Positions 14,444 through 21,780 of a DNA stretch of 25,017 nt are shown piece after piece. The notes under the pieces were generated by a model, which did not search any database, was not told the DNA's origin, and was given only the letters and a program-made list of their open reading frames with translations. The stretch's first letter is position 1, and the number at the start of each line of letters is the position of its first letter. The translations under genes and the position numbers were made by a program. The stretch spans positions 1 through 25,017 of the forward strand of contig CAJOQL010000098.1 in the NCBI GenBank assembly GCA_905236935.1, given 5' to 3'. The DNA comes from an uncultured Bacilli bacterium. Its GTDB lineage: Bacteria > Bacillota_I > Bacilli_A > RF39 > UBA660.

Positions 14444-14465
14444 TTAGTGTAGGTCGGTGGTATTA

Positions 14466-14948
14466 ATGACTAATAATATAAAAAAATATTTATCAAATAA
14501 TCCTGATAATCCAAAGTACTTATTTCATGGAAGTCCATACTTATTAAAGATACTAGAACCTCAACAATCATATGATTCTAATAGCAATGAAAATAATATA
14601 GCAAAAGCAGTATTTATGTATCCTGTATTTTATAAATGCGTACCTTATGCTTTAAAAAATGGGTTTTTATATAAGAAAGAATTTGGCGAAGATTCATGGT
14701 TTGAAACTCAAAATAGAAAAATAGATTATCCTTATGCTGTTATAAATAATAGAGATATTGATGAAGATGCAACTGGATATGTTTATGTATTTGAAAAAAG
14801 CGATGATATGATTAAAGATTTAGATAGCTATCAATATAGATGTTTTCACTCTTTAACTCCTGTAGATGTTATTGAAGTAAAAATGAAAGATTGTATAGAT
14901 TTATTTGAAATAAGAAATTCTAGTATAAAAATATCGCACAATAAATAA
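14466..14948 (+). CDS. Protein with N-terminal FHGS motif, possibly ADP-ribosyltransferase-fold
   Basis: A 160-aa protein. ATG 14466 is chosen for GGTGG 5 nt upstream; a GTG three codons earlier overlaps that site. Early residues read KYLFHGSPYLLKILEPQQS, and then a segment with VFMYPVFYKCVPYALKNG. The order (H-G-S/T, a loop ending in a proline-flanked turn, then V-F-x-x-x followed by a helix holding Ala-Leu) resembles Arr/PARP-like ADP-ribosyltransferases, where His in HGT/HGS contacts NAD. A later YVYVFE could supply a catalytic Glu. The resemblance is weak and I offer it as a hypothesis. It appears co-transcribed with the DUF3137-like gene. Confidence 0.65.
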   Translation: MTNNIKKYLSNNPDNPKYLFHGSPYLLKILEPQQSYDSNSNENNIAKAVFMYPVFYKCVPYALKNGFLYKKEFGEDSWFETQNRKIDYPYAVINNRDIDEDATGYVYVFEKSDDMIKDLDSYQYRCFHSLTPVDVIEVKMKDCIDLFEIRNSSIKISHNK

Positions 14949-14953
14949 AATTA

Positions 14954-14983
14954 TCAACAAAAATGAAAAATCTATGATACAAT
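14954..14983 (+). promoter_or_regulatory. Predicted promoter of the 15010 gene
   Basis: TCAACA (14954-14959), an 18-nt spacer, and TACAAT (14978-14983) preceded by TGA (extended -10). The start codon lies 27 nt downstream with AGGAG in between. Confidence 0.5.
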
Positions 14984-15009
14984 AATATTAATTAAATAGG
15001 AGTGATTTG

Positions 15010-15552
15010 ATGAAAAAACTAAATGATTTTATAGAAGAACGAAAACTCAATTATGAAACAACGTTAAATATGGATGCTGCAAAACTTACTGATTTTTTAG
15101 CTCCATTAAGTGACGATGAAAGAAATGAACATTTACAATTTCTTGAAGAAGAAAGAAAAACTGCATTAGAAAAACTAAATAATCCTAGCCAAATTGAAGA
15201 TGATATAAAAAAGGAGATACTTTTAGATGCTATCAAATTTGTTGATGCTATGAAATATGTACGTGAATATTCTGTAGATTTACAAGAAATAATAAATAAA
15301 GTACCAGAAGGACGTTGGCTTGGAAGTAATGTTTTATCTAAAACAGAAAAAATGATTTTACTTGGTTACTCTATTGGACAATACACATTTGGATTTAGTG
15401 ATGAAGATTATAAAGAATGTGGAACTTATTCAAACCCTGATTTTTTGAGAAATGTGGTTAATAAAATAAATAGAGAATATGATGTAATAGTTCCACTACC
15501 TGATGAATTTCTAACAGTTAATGATAAATCAAATGAACCAAAAACTTTGTAG
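15010..15552 (+). CDS. Soluble acidic protein of unknown function (180 aa)
   Basis: ATG 15010 has AGGAG 7 nt upstream. The N-terminal 100 residues are highly charged and helical (APLSDDERNEHLQFLEEERK), probably coiled coil; the C-terminal half has a PEGRWLGSNVLSKTEKMILL motif region and a GFSDEDYKECGTYSNPDF segment. No TM segment, signal peptide or known active-site motif is visible. It has its own promoter and is closed by a terminator whose stem starts over the stop codon, so it is a single-gene unit at the end of the accessory region. Confidence 0.7.
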   Translation: MKKLNDFIEERKLNYETTLNMDAAKLTDFLAPLSDDERNEHLQFLEEERKTALEKLNNPSQIEDDIKKEILLDAIKFVDAMKYVREYSVDLQEIINKVPEGRWLGSNVLSKTEKMILLGYSIGQYTFGFSDEDYKECGTYSNPDFLRNVVNKINREYDVIVPLPDEFLTVNDKSNEPKTL

Positions 15553-15569
15553 GAGAAATCCTACTTTTT
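15549..15569 (+). terminator. Intrinsic terminator with GAAA tetraloop
   Basis: GTAGGA-GAAA-TCCTAC is a perfect 6-bp stem closed by a GNRA-type tetraloop and followed by TTTTT. The TAG stop of the 15010 gene lies in the 5' arm. Confidence 0.85.
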
Positions 15570-15713
15570 CTATGTCCTAATTTATAGTAGTTACAAATTG
15601 TATATAATTGTTTAATACATATTAAATTATCGTATTTTTTTGAAAATTATTGTTATTTATTTTGAATTAAATCGTCACTAAAATGGACACTTTTCTAAAA
15701 ATAATCAATTTTT

Positions 15714-15744
15714 GCAAAATAAAAATCCCATAAATAAAGGGATT
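15714..15744 (-). terminator. Intrinsic terminator following the tRNA-Cys-like sequence
   Basis: On the minus strand AATCCC (15744-15739) and GGGATT (15729-15724) form a perfect 6-bp stem with a 9-nt loop, followed by TTTATTTT. It lies 18 bp beyond the 3' end of the tRNA-like segment and would end a transcript from it. Confidence 0.7.
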
Positions 15745-15762
15745 GAGTAATACTATCTTATT

Positions 15763-15813
15763 GGTGATACAAAGGTGTTGCAGTCCCTTGCCTTACCACT
15801 TGGCTAAAGCCCC
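15763..15813 (-). pseudogene. Truncated tRNA-Cys (GCA)-like sequence, T arm and 3' acceptor missing
   Basis: Read on the minus strand, GGGGCTT-TA is followed by a canonical D arm (GCCAAGTGGTAAGGC), then an anticodon arm AGGGA-CTGCAAC-ACCTT with GCA at 34-36 (15781-15779), then TGTATCACC. This matches bacterial tRNA-Cys as far as the start of the T stem. Where GGTTCGAATCC would be expected, the sequence turns into unrelated AT-rich DNA (AATAAGATAG), and no strand complementary to GGGGCTT follows. The anticodon stem also has an A31-A39 mismatch. It is therefore probably a pseudogene or a remnant left by integration or excision at a tRNA gene. A terminator follows it, so a tRNA-like decoy RNA is a second possibility. 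Confidence 0.65.
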
Positions 15814-16054
15814 ATCACAAAATAAATTATAACAAATTAAATAAGTCATTTCAATAATTTGATTTTATTTTGCTTTTAAAATCAACAAAAAATATGTTTT
15901 TTTCTAATAATTTTGTTTTAACTAATAGTATTATATGAATCATTTTCACAAAATATTAATGCTATATGTCAAAAAAACACATAACATTTAATAAATTATT
16001 ATTCTTGAATTAAAAAGTCTACAATATAAAATATTTGAATTTCATTCTAAGATT
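15814..16054. other. AT-rich intergenic DNA, no gene seen
   Basis: This gap between the tRNA-Cys remnant and the end of the 16055 gene holds no convincing frame with a ribosome-binding site on either strand and no clear hairpin terminator. Together with 15570-15762 it makes about 500 bp whose only supported elements are the terminators and the tRNA-like remnant. Confidence 0.5.
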
Positions 16055-16669
16055 TTACTTTATTTTTTTAAAATAATAATTCTTTTTACTAGTATCTTTT
16101 TCTAAAATTAAAAATTTTTGTCTTAAACTACCTGTTATAATTCTATTTTCTTTAGCTAAAACATTTTTAACATCAGAACGTTCTAAACTTTCAATCATAG
16201 ATCTAACCAAATAAGAATAATTATTAATTACATCTCCTTCAAGAATCACATTTAAATTACTATTATTATAGAATACTGGTGAATAAGAATAAGCTCTAAA
16301 ATCATCTTCAGTAACTAAAGTAATACCTTTAAAATTATTATTTCTAAATATTGGAAAAATTCCATTTAAATCATCATAAAAAAATAGTATTTCCGGAATT
16401 GTAACTAAAACTTTAAAAACATCTTCTCCTTTTATTTCAATATTTTCTAAATAATTTTTAATTCTAATTAAACTATCATCAGAAAACAATTCTTCAACTT
16501 TATAATTTTTTAACAAATTGGCATAAAAAGAATCATTAACAACATCTTTTATCAACCTTTGAATTAAATTATAATAATCATAAGTATTTAAATTAAAAAC
16601 TTTATAAAATCGTAAATATAAGTTTTCAACATTAGATTTTAAATATTCAAAAAATTTTTTAATTTCCAT
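16055..16669 (-). CDS. Partner protein of the HipA-like kinase, unknown function (204 aa)
   Basis: ATG 16669 shares one base with the stop of the kinase gene (TAATG), so the two proteins are translationally coupled and probably act together. The protein is predicted soluble: an N-terminal helical half rich in Leu, Tyr, Asn and Lys (to about 110), then a mixed region with LNGIFPIFRNNNFKGITLVT and SYSPVFYNNSNLNVILEGDV, and a basic end (KKNYYFKKIK). There is no HTH, so it is not a HipB-type antitoxin by sequence. It could be a kinase substrate, an inhibitor or a specificity subunit. I do not recognise the family. Confidence 0.7.
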   Translation of the reverse strand: MEIKKFFEYLKSNVENLYLRFYKVFNLNTYDYYNLIQRLIKDVVNDSFYANLLKNYKVEELFSDDSLIRIKNYLENIEIKGEDVFKVLVTIPEILFFYDDLNGIFPIFRNNNFKGITLVTEDDFRAYSYSPVFYNNSNLNVILEGDVINNYSYLVRSMIESLERSDVKNVLAKENRIITGSLRQKFLILEKDTSKKNYYFKKIK

Positions 16670-17964
16670 TATTTAATCATTCCCTTATTTAAAGCAATTC
16701 TAAACTCATTAATATTAATTTGTATAGTAGTTTTAACAGTTCTTTTGATTTCATCTGGTATTTTAACTTTAATTCTTCTTTCAATTCTTGTAAAAATATT
16801 ATCTATCACATCTTGTGTTAACAAATCAAGTTTATTTTTTACTAAATCAATTATTTCACTCGAAGATACTTTAGCAAAGTTCATCATTTTTTCAGTATTT
16901 TTTTGCTTTAAATCATTAGTATTAACATCCAATAATGATTTTTCATGATAAATAGCCTCTTTTAATCTTTGCATAGTTCTTTCTTTTGCCGGATCAGAAT
17001 CTTTTCTTTTAGAAATCCCATCAATATAAGTATTAATCGTTTTTATTGCTTTACTTCTATTTAAATTACAAATATTTGAATTATCAAATATAGGAGAAAA
17101 ACGAACACTACCATTTTCATTATTTATTATTAATCCCCAGTTCTCATAATGTCTATCTCCCTGACTGGTTAGTATATCAAAAATAAACAAATCTGCAAGA
17201 GTTTTGATTATATCGTTAGCATTTTCAATTGGTAATTTATAATATTTAAAATATAATTCAATTAAAGACCATAAGTCATACAAGTTATTATTAAAATTAC
17301 CATTTATATACCCTTTATCATCTTCTTCAAAACCATATTCATACATTTCAAAAAAGTCTAAAAATATTTTATTTAATTCTTCTAAATAATAATTAACTTC
17401 TTTGTCAGTTAAATTATCAACATTCACATTAATTAATTTTGCTAATAAACTAGAGTTTATTAAAGAAACCTGTTTATATAAATCTAATACACTTTTAATT
17501 ATTTTAATTTTACTATCTAACTTAATTTCATTTATATTTGCAAGAGAAAAATCACATCCTGCTGTATTTAAAATACTTATATATTTTTTACATAAATACT
17601 TTATTGGTTTTATATGTAAATTATATATCGTATTAACTATATCTTTACCAATAATAAGTTCTTCACCAATATCCTCATTAACAAAATTTTTAGTAATAAC
17701 TCCATTTTTGCCTTGATAAATAGCTAAATCATAATAAGCAGAAGGTATTCCAAATTCTTTTGCTAACTCGCTAGCAATAAGTTCCGCATAATCTTCATAA
17801 GAATCATTCCAAATTTCTTTAAACATATATGAAGAATTATTAAACCACATTTTATTTCTAGAACCAACATTATATATTTCAGTATCAAAAATAGTCCCAT
17901 TTTTTATTCCATCATCTATATTAATTCTTCCATTTTTTTTAAGTTCATCAAAAGGAATATCCAT
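16669..17964 (-). CDS. HipA-like protein kinase
   Basis: A 431-aa protein with the marks of the HipA/CtkA kinase fold. Lys49 in SYMFKEIW is the likely ATP-contacting Lys, with Glu66 in ASELAKEFGIP on the following helix. The catalytic loop is SQGDRHYENWG (Asp270, His272, Asn275), and the metal-binding motif is FSPIFDNS (Asp294). Between the lobes lies an insert of roughly 150 residues (about 105-250) rich in Asn and Leu, and a C-terminal tail of about 130 residues follows. By family it should phosphorylate Ser/Thr in a protein target; HipA itself acts on glutamyl-tRNA synthetase, but many relatives have other or unknown targets. ATG 17964 has AAGGGG 9 nt upstream. It heads a two-gene operon with the 204-aa partner. 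Confidence 0.82.
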   Translation of the reverse strand: MDIPFDELKKNGRINIDDGIKNGTIFDTEIYNVGSRNKMWFNNSSYMFKEIWNDSYEDYAELIASELAKEFGIPSAYYDLAIYQGKNGVITKNFVNEDIGEELIIGKDIVNTIYNLHIKPIKYLCKKYISILNTAGCDFSLANINEIKLDSKIKIIKSVLDLYKQVSLINSSLLAKLINVNVDNLTDKEVNYYLEELNKIFLDFFEMYEYGFEEDDKGYINGNFNNNLYDLWSLIELYFKYYKLPIENANDIIKTLADLFIFDILTSQGDRHYENWGLIINNENGSVRFSPIFDNSNICNLNRSKAIKTINTYIDGISKRKDSDPAKERTMQRLKEAIYHEKSLLDVNTNDLKQKNTEKMMNFAKVSSSEIIDLVKNKLDLLTQDVIDNIFTRIERRIKVKIPDEIKRTVKTTIQININEFRIALNKGMIK

Positions 17965-18016
17965 TACTATCAGCCCCTTCCACTATTTTTGTTAATTTCG
18001 ATACTTTTATAATTAA

Positions 18017-18022
18017 ATTATA
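18017..18022 (-). promoter_or_regulatory. Candidate -10 for the kinase operon
   Basis: TATAAT on the minus strand, about 53 nt before the kinase ATG. No good -35 is visible, and other TA-rich hexamers in this divergent region compete with it. Confidence 0.3.
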
Positions 18023-18139
18023 CCTTAATTTTAAAAAAATATTGGTATTTTTAATTATATCAGGTTAATTTAATGACAATATACCGTAAATTAATAAAAT
18101 TAAATACAGAACAAAACATAAAAATATCATAATAATAAA

Positions 18140-18169
18140 TTGACTTCCAAAAAGATGCTCAATTATAAT
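18140..18169 (+). promoter_or_regulatory. Predicted sigma-A promoter of the lipid kinase gene
   Basis: TTGACT (18140-18145), an 18-nt spacer, and TATAAT (18164-18169). The ATG lies 17 nt downstream with GGTGG in between, so the 5' leader would be very short. Confidence 0.65.
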
Positions 18170-18185
18170 ATAAATTGGTGGTTAT

Positions 18186-19109
18186 ATGAAGAATTGTGTT
18201 GTAATTTATAATCCAAATTCAGGACATATTTTTAAAACTTCTTATTTAAAACAATATAAAGAAATATTAAATAAATATTCTTATAATCCAAAATTTATTG
18301 GGACTGAATATCATAATCATGCTTTAGAAATAGTAAGCCATCTTGATAATAATATAGATTTAGTTATTTCAATGGGTGGAGATGGTACTTTTAACGAAGT
18401 AATGACTGGCAATTTACAAAGAAAAAAGCCTTTAGTATTAGCTCATATTCCAGTAGGAACTACTAATGATATAGGTGTTATGTTTGGATATACAAATGAT
18501 GTAATGAAAAATTTAAAACTATTATTGGATGGTAAAATTAAAGAAATGGACATTGGCAATATTAATGATAGACCATTTGTCTATGTTGCAGGATTTGGTA
18601 AATTTATGACAATTCCATATCAAACACCACGTCAGCTTAAAAAGAAATATGGTCATTTAGCATATGTAATTGAAGGAATTAAAGACTTTTTTTCACCAAC
18701 AAAAATGCATAAAATTACTTATAAAGTAGGAAATATTGAGAAAACAGGATATTATTCATTTATGCTTATTTCAAATGCTAATCGTATTGCAGGAATTAAT
18801 AATTTTTATCGTGATGTTAAATTAGACGATGATGCATTTGAAGTTATATTTTGTAATTTCAAAAGAAGAGTAGATATCTTAAAAACTTTTGCTCTTTTAT
18901 TAACAATGGATGCATCAAAAGTATCTGGAGTAGAATTTTATAAAACTAATCATCTAGAAGTAAAATTTTATAACTATCCTCATAAAGCATGGTGTATTGA
19001 TGGAGAAAAACTAAATAGAGCTACCTTAAATTACAAAATAACTAATATTCGTAATGTTAAAATAATGATGCCAAGTAAAAATATTTCTAAAAATTTTATC
19101 AACAAATAA
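18186..19109 (+). CDS. Diacylglycerol/lipid kinase of the DagK_cat family (BmrU/DgkB type)
   Basis: A 307-aa cytosolic enzyme of the family that phosphorylates diacylglycerol or related lipids with ATP, recycling diacylglycerol released in lipoteichoic acid and membrane-glycolipid synthesis. The N-terminal nucleotide-binding domain has IYNPNSG (8-14) and the family signature SMGGDGTFNEV (about 63-73), followed by HIPVGTTNDIG. The C-terminal beta-sandwich domain (about 120-300) contains FVYVAGFGKF, YYSFMLISNANRIAG and AWCIDGEKL, as in DgkB/YegS proteins. The length is normal for the family (about 290-310). A promoter and GGTGG precede the ATG, and a bidirectional terminator separates it from the convergent YfhO-family gene. 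The exact lipid substrate cannot be told. Confidence 0.92.
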   Translation: MKNCVVIYNPNSGHIFKTSYLKQYKEILNKYSYNPKFIGTEYHNHALEIVSHLDNNIDLVISMGGDGTFNEVMTGNLQRKKPLVLAHIPVGTTNDIGVMFGYTNDVMKNLKLLLDGKIKEMDIGNINDRPFVYVAGFGKFMTIPYQTPRQLKKKYGHLAYVIEGIKDFFSPTKMHKITYKVGNIEKTGYYSFMLISNANRIAGINNFYRDVKLDDDAFEVIFCNFKRRVDILKTFALLLTMDASKVSGVEFYKTNHLEVKFYNYPHKAWCIDGEKLNRATLNYKITNIRNVKIMMPSKNISKNFINK

Positions 19110-19143
19110 AAGGATTAAGTTCTTAAAATGAATTTAATCCTTT
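19109..19143. terminator. Bidirectional terminator between the lipid kinase and yfhO-like genes
   Basis: AAAGGATTAA (19109-19118) and TTAATCCTTT (19134-19143) are perfectly complementary, and four further pairs (one G-T) extend the stem inward to a 7-nt loop. A T-run follows on the plus strand and a T-rich stretch on the minus strand; the arms overlap the ends of both genes. Confidence 0.85.
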
Positions 19144-21671
19144 TTAAATTTATTCCATATAATTAGTATAATTAATGAAAATAGCGATACTAGTGAACTA
19201 ATTTCAATATATGGAATTTTATACTTTAAAACTATAGAATGCTTTCCCTTATCAACATCAAATCCTAATAAAGCATTTCCAATTTGATATGTTTCTATTT
19301 TTTTATTATCTACATAAACATTCCATCCTTTATCATAAGGAATTGAGGTATAAATAAACATATTTTCATTAAAATTACTATTTGCCTTAATATTGCTTTC
19401 TTTAAAATTAGTAATTTCAATTTTATTATTGAGCATTTTATTATAAACATCATTAAACTTATCAACATTTAATTTATATATTTCAAAAATTTCGTCTATA
19501 TAGTTATTATAGTACGTATAACCTACCAAAATTTCAATTTTATTATTATGTGTTCTATTATTTATAATAAATTTTTCATTATAATTGGTATAATTATAAA
19601 CATTAATATCATAATTATTAACATAACTATAATCATCAACAAAATAATATAAACTATTTTCACTTACAACAAAATCTCCATAAAATGTTCTTGGAAAATA
19701 CATATAATAATTATCATCAAAATTATCAAAAGTATATTTTACAATAGTATGCCCAATATCATCTTCATAAACAATATCTTTTTTCTTATAAGAAATTTTT
19801 TCTAAAACATCATTAATTCCCGTGGCTTTATTAATAAAATCATTTTGATTACTAATTGCATTTTCATATACTGGTTTATAAGTTTTAACATCACTATTTA
19901 CTCCAAACATCAATCCCGTAGTATATTTAAATTTATAAACTCTTTCTTTATTATCATAAAATATTGAATATCTATTATCATCAACAGAATCACCTAATAA
20001 ATATTTAATATTAAACATTAAATCATAAATAGGAGTATTTTGTTTATAATAAAAACTATTTATATCATTACCAGGCATTCCTAAATTACTTTGAAGAACT
20101 GCCATATTTTCATATTCCATTGAACTAAATGTAGCTTGCCCATTATACCCAAACCAAGATGGATCATTTAAAGATAACATTGAAAGCCTTTCAACCCTAT
20201 AAAAACTACTATCATTTTCACTTATATAATTTAGTGATTTCTTTACATCATCATAATTACTATAATATGTCTCAATATCATGATCAATATTCCAATTATT
20301 ATTAATAACCATTACACATTCTAAAGAAGCAGTAATAATCATAAATGAAATTGCCCATCTTTTAAATTTTTTAAAATAAACCATCAAAATATAACATAAG
20401 AAATATATTGTAATTACGATATAATTGACAGTTATCATATCACTATCTATATTTTCAAAATTTAATACCTTTAAAAGAGTAATTAATATTAGAGTAATAA
20501 CATAAATAACTGCTACCCAAGTTGTTTTTAAATCTTTAATATATTTTAAACTATAAGCAGATATAAGAATGAGTATAAAACTGTAAATAAATGAATATCT
20601 AAAAGGCAAATCATTTGGTACATGAAAAGCATGCCATATATAATCCAATGGTCCTAATCGAAAACTAGTTGCTAGAAAGAATAAAAGCATTAAATATACA
20701 ATTTTTGTTTTAAAATTAATTTTGTTATTCATTAAAAATAAAAACAATAATGCAATAGAAATAACTCCAACAGATATATTTGGGGCATTAGTAATCCCAG
20801 ATTTTAAAACGGTACTACCAACCCCAGTAAAATGATTAAAAGCAAACTCTTTAAATGTAAAATCATAATATTGGCTAGTCGGAAAAACATCACTTGTAGC
20901 ACTTATTTCTTTTAATCCCATAAATAGGGGAATTAAAAATATTGCACATAACCCACCAGCAAGTAGGGAAGCTCCACCAAAATTTAAACACTTTTTAATT
21001 ATATTTTTAAAATTAAATTTGTTAGTTTCAATAATCATTTCACAAATAAAATATAAAACGCTAAAAATACAAATCATATAACCTATAAAATAATTTGCAA
21101 ATAACATTAAAGCTAAACTAATAACATAGAATAAAATTTTATTTTTATTAACTAACTCATCAATACCATAAAGAATTAAAGGTAACATCACCATACCATC
21201 TAACCACATAATATTCCAATAGTATGCTGTAAAATAAGCACTAAAAGCATAAAGAATTGATAAAGCAATAAAGAAGTAGTTTTTTCCTAATTTCTTATTT
21301 AAATAAAAACCCATCGTGCAAGAAGATAATATTGCTTTAAGTCCGATAATAACTGCATAAGACATAACGATATCTTTATGTTTAAAAAGTAGTAACAATA
21401 TATTAAAAGGACTAGATAAATAATTAAAGAAATTTCGAAAAAAAGGTAATCCCATTCCCATTCTAAAAGAATATATCAAATTTGAATGATTAAGTATTCT
21501 ATCACGTAACTCTGATAGCATAGGCCCATATTGATGATAAAAATCAATCGTTAAAAGTGAATTATTACCAAGAGGAGCCACCTTTTGCAAATGATATATT
21601 ACACCAACTATAATTGTTGATAATACAAAGGTTATTAACAAATAATCCCATTTCTTTAAAAAGTTCTTCAT
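19134..21671 (-). CDS. YfhO-family multi-TM protein (GT-C-like), probable lipoteichoic acid or envelope glycosylation
   Basis: An 845-aa integral membrane protein. About a dozen hydrophobic segments fill residues 10-450, starting with YLLITFVLSTIIVGVIYHLQ; the first outside loop has TIDFYHQYGPMLSELRDRIL, where the acidic residue and the QY match the YfhO/GT-C loop. A large extracytoplasmic domain (about 460-815, rich in Tyr, Asn and Asp) follows, with a final TM helix and a basic tail (NKFKKD). YfhO of Bacillus subtilis is known to be needed for lipoteichoic acid glycosylation; the same role here is an inference. ATG 21671 has GGTGA 4 nt upstream. It is convergent with the lipid kinase gene, which also serves lipoteichoic acid metabolism. 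Confidence 0.88.
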   Translation of the reverse strand: MKNFLKKWDYLLITFVLSTIIVGVIYHLQKVAPLGNNSLLTIDFYHQYGPMLSELRDRILNHSNLIYSFRMGMGLPFFRNFFNYLSSPFNILLLLFKHKDIVMSYAVIIGLKAILSSCTMGFYLNKKLGKNYFFIALSILYAFSAYFTAYYWNIMWLDGMVMLPLILYGIDELVNKNKILFYVISLALMLFANYFIGYMICIFSVLYFICEMIIETNKFNFKNIIKKCLNFGGASLLAGGLCAIFLIPLFMGLKEISATSDVFPTSQYYDFTFKEFAFNHFTGVGSTVLKSGITNAPNISVGVISIALLFLFLMNNKINFKTKIVYLMLLFFLATSFRLGPLDYIWHAFHVPNDLPFRYSFIYSFILILISAYSLKYIKDLKTTWVAVIYVITLILITLLKVLNFENIDSDMITVNYIVITIYFLCYILMVYFKKFKRWAISFMIITASLECVMVINNNWNIDHDIETYYSNYDDVKKSLNYISENDSSFYRVERLSMLSLNDPSWFGYNGQATFSSMEYENMAVLQSNLGMPGNDINSFYYKQNTPIYDLMFNIKYLLGDSVDDNRYSIFYDNKERVYKFKYTTGLMFGVNSDVKTYKPVYENAISNQNDFINKATGINDVLEKISYKKKDIVYEDDIGHTIVKYTFDNFDDNYYMYFPRTFYGDFVVSENSLYYFVDDYSYVNNYDINVYNYTNYNEKFIINNRTHNNKIEILVGYTYYNNYIDEIFEIYKLNVDKFNDVYNKMLNNKIEITNFKESNIKANSNFNENMFIYTSIPYDKGWNVYVDNKKIETYQIGNALLGFDVDKGKHSIVLKYKIPYIEISSLVSLFSLIILIIWNKFKKD

Positions 21672-21686
21672 TCAATCACCACCAAA

Positions 21687-21692
21687 ATTATA
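21687..21692 (-). promoter_or_regulatory. Extended -10 of the yfhO-like gene
   Basis: TATAAT on the minus strand, preceded by TGG, 15 nt before the ATG. The leader would be only a few nucleotides long, so an upstream start site is an alternative. Confidence 0.4.
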
Positions 21693-21723
21693 CCAATTTA
21701 AGTGTAAAATTTATAGATTTTTC

Positions 21724-21752
21724 TTGCAAAATCTGCCAATTTGTTGTATTAT
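21724..21752 (+). promoter_or_regulatory. Predicted sigma-A promoter of typA
   Basis: TTGCAA (21724-21729), a 17-nt spacer, and TATTAT (21747-21752), diverging from the yfhO-like promoter within a 109-bp region. Confidence 0.65.
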
Positions 21753-21780
21753 CTTATGAGTTTTGAAAGAAGTTGGTAAA

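Noticed and set aside
15763..15820. GTGAT/ATCAC complementarity flanking the tRNA-like segment, as a short acceptor stem with CA at its end.
   Set aside because: ATCACC is simply the conserved tRNA-Cys variable loop and T-stem start, and the 5' bases lie outside the tRNA. Five base pairs alone do not support a new functional tRNA form.
16745..17716. Two plus-strand frames with hydrophobic character inside the HipA-like kinase gene.
   Set aside because: They lie antisense to a kinase gene with all catalytic motifs in place and lack ribosome-binding sites.
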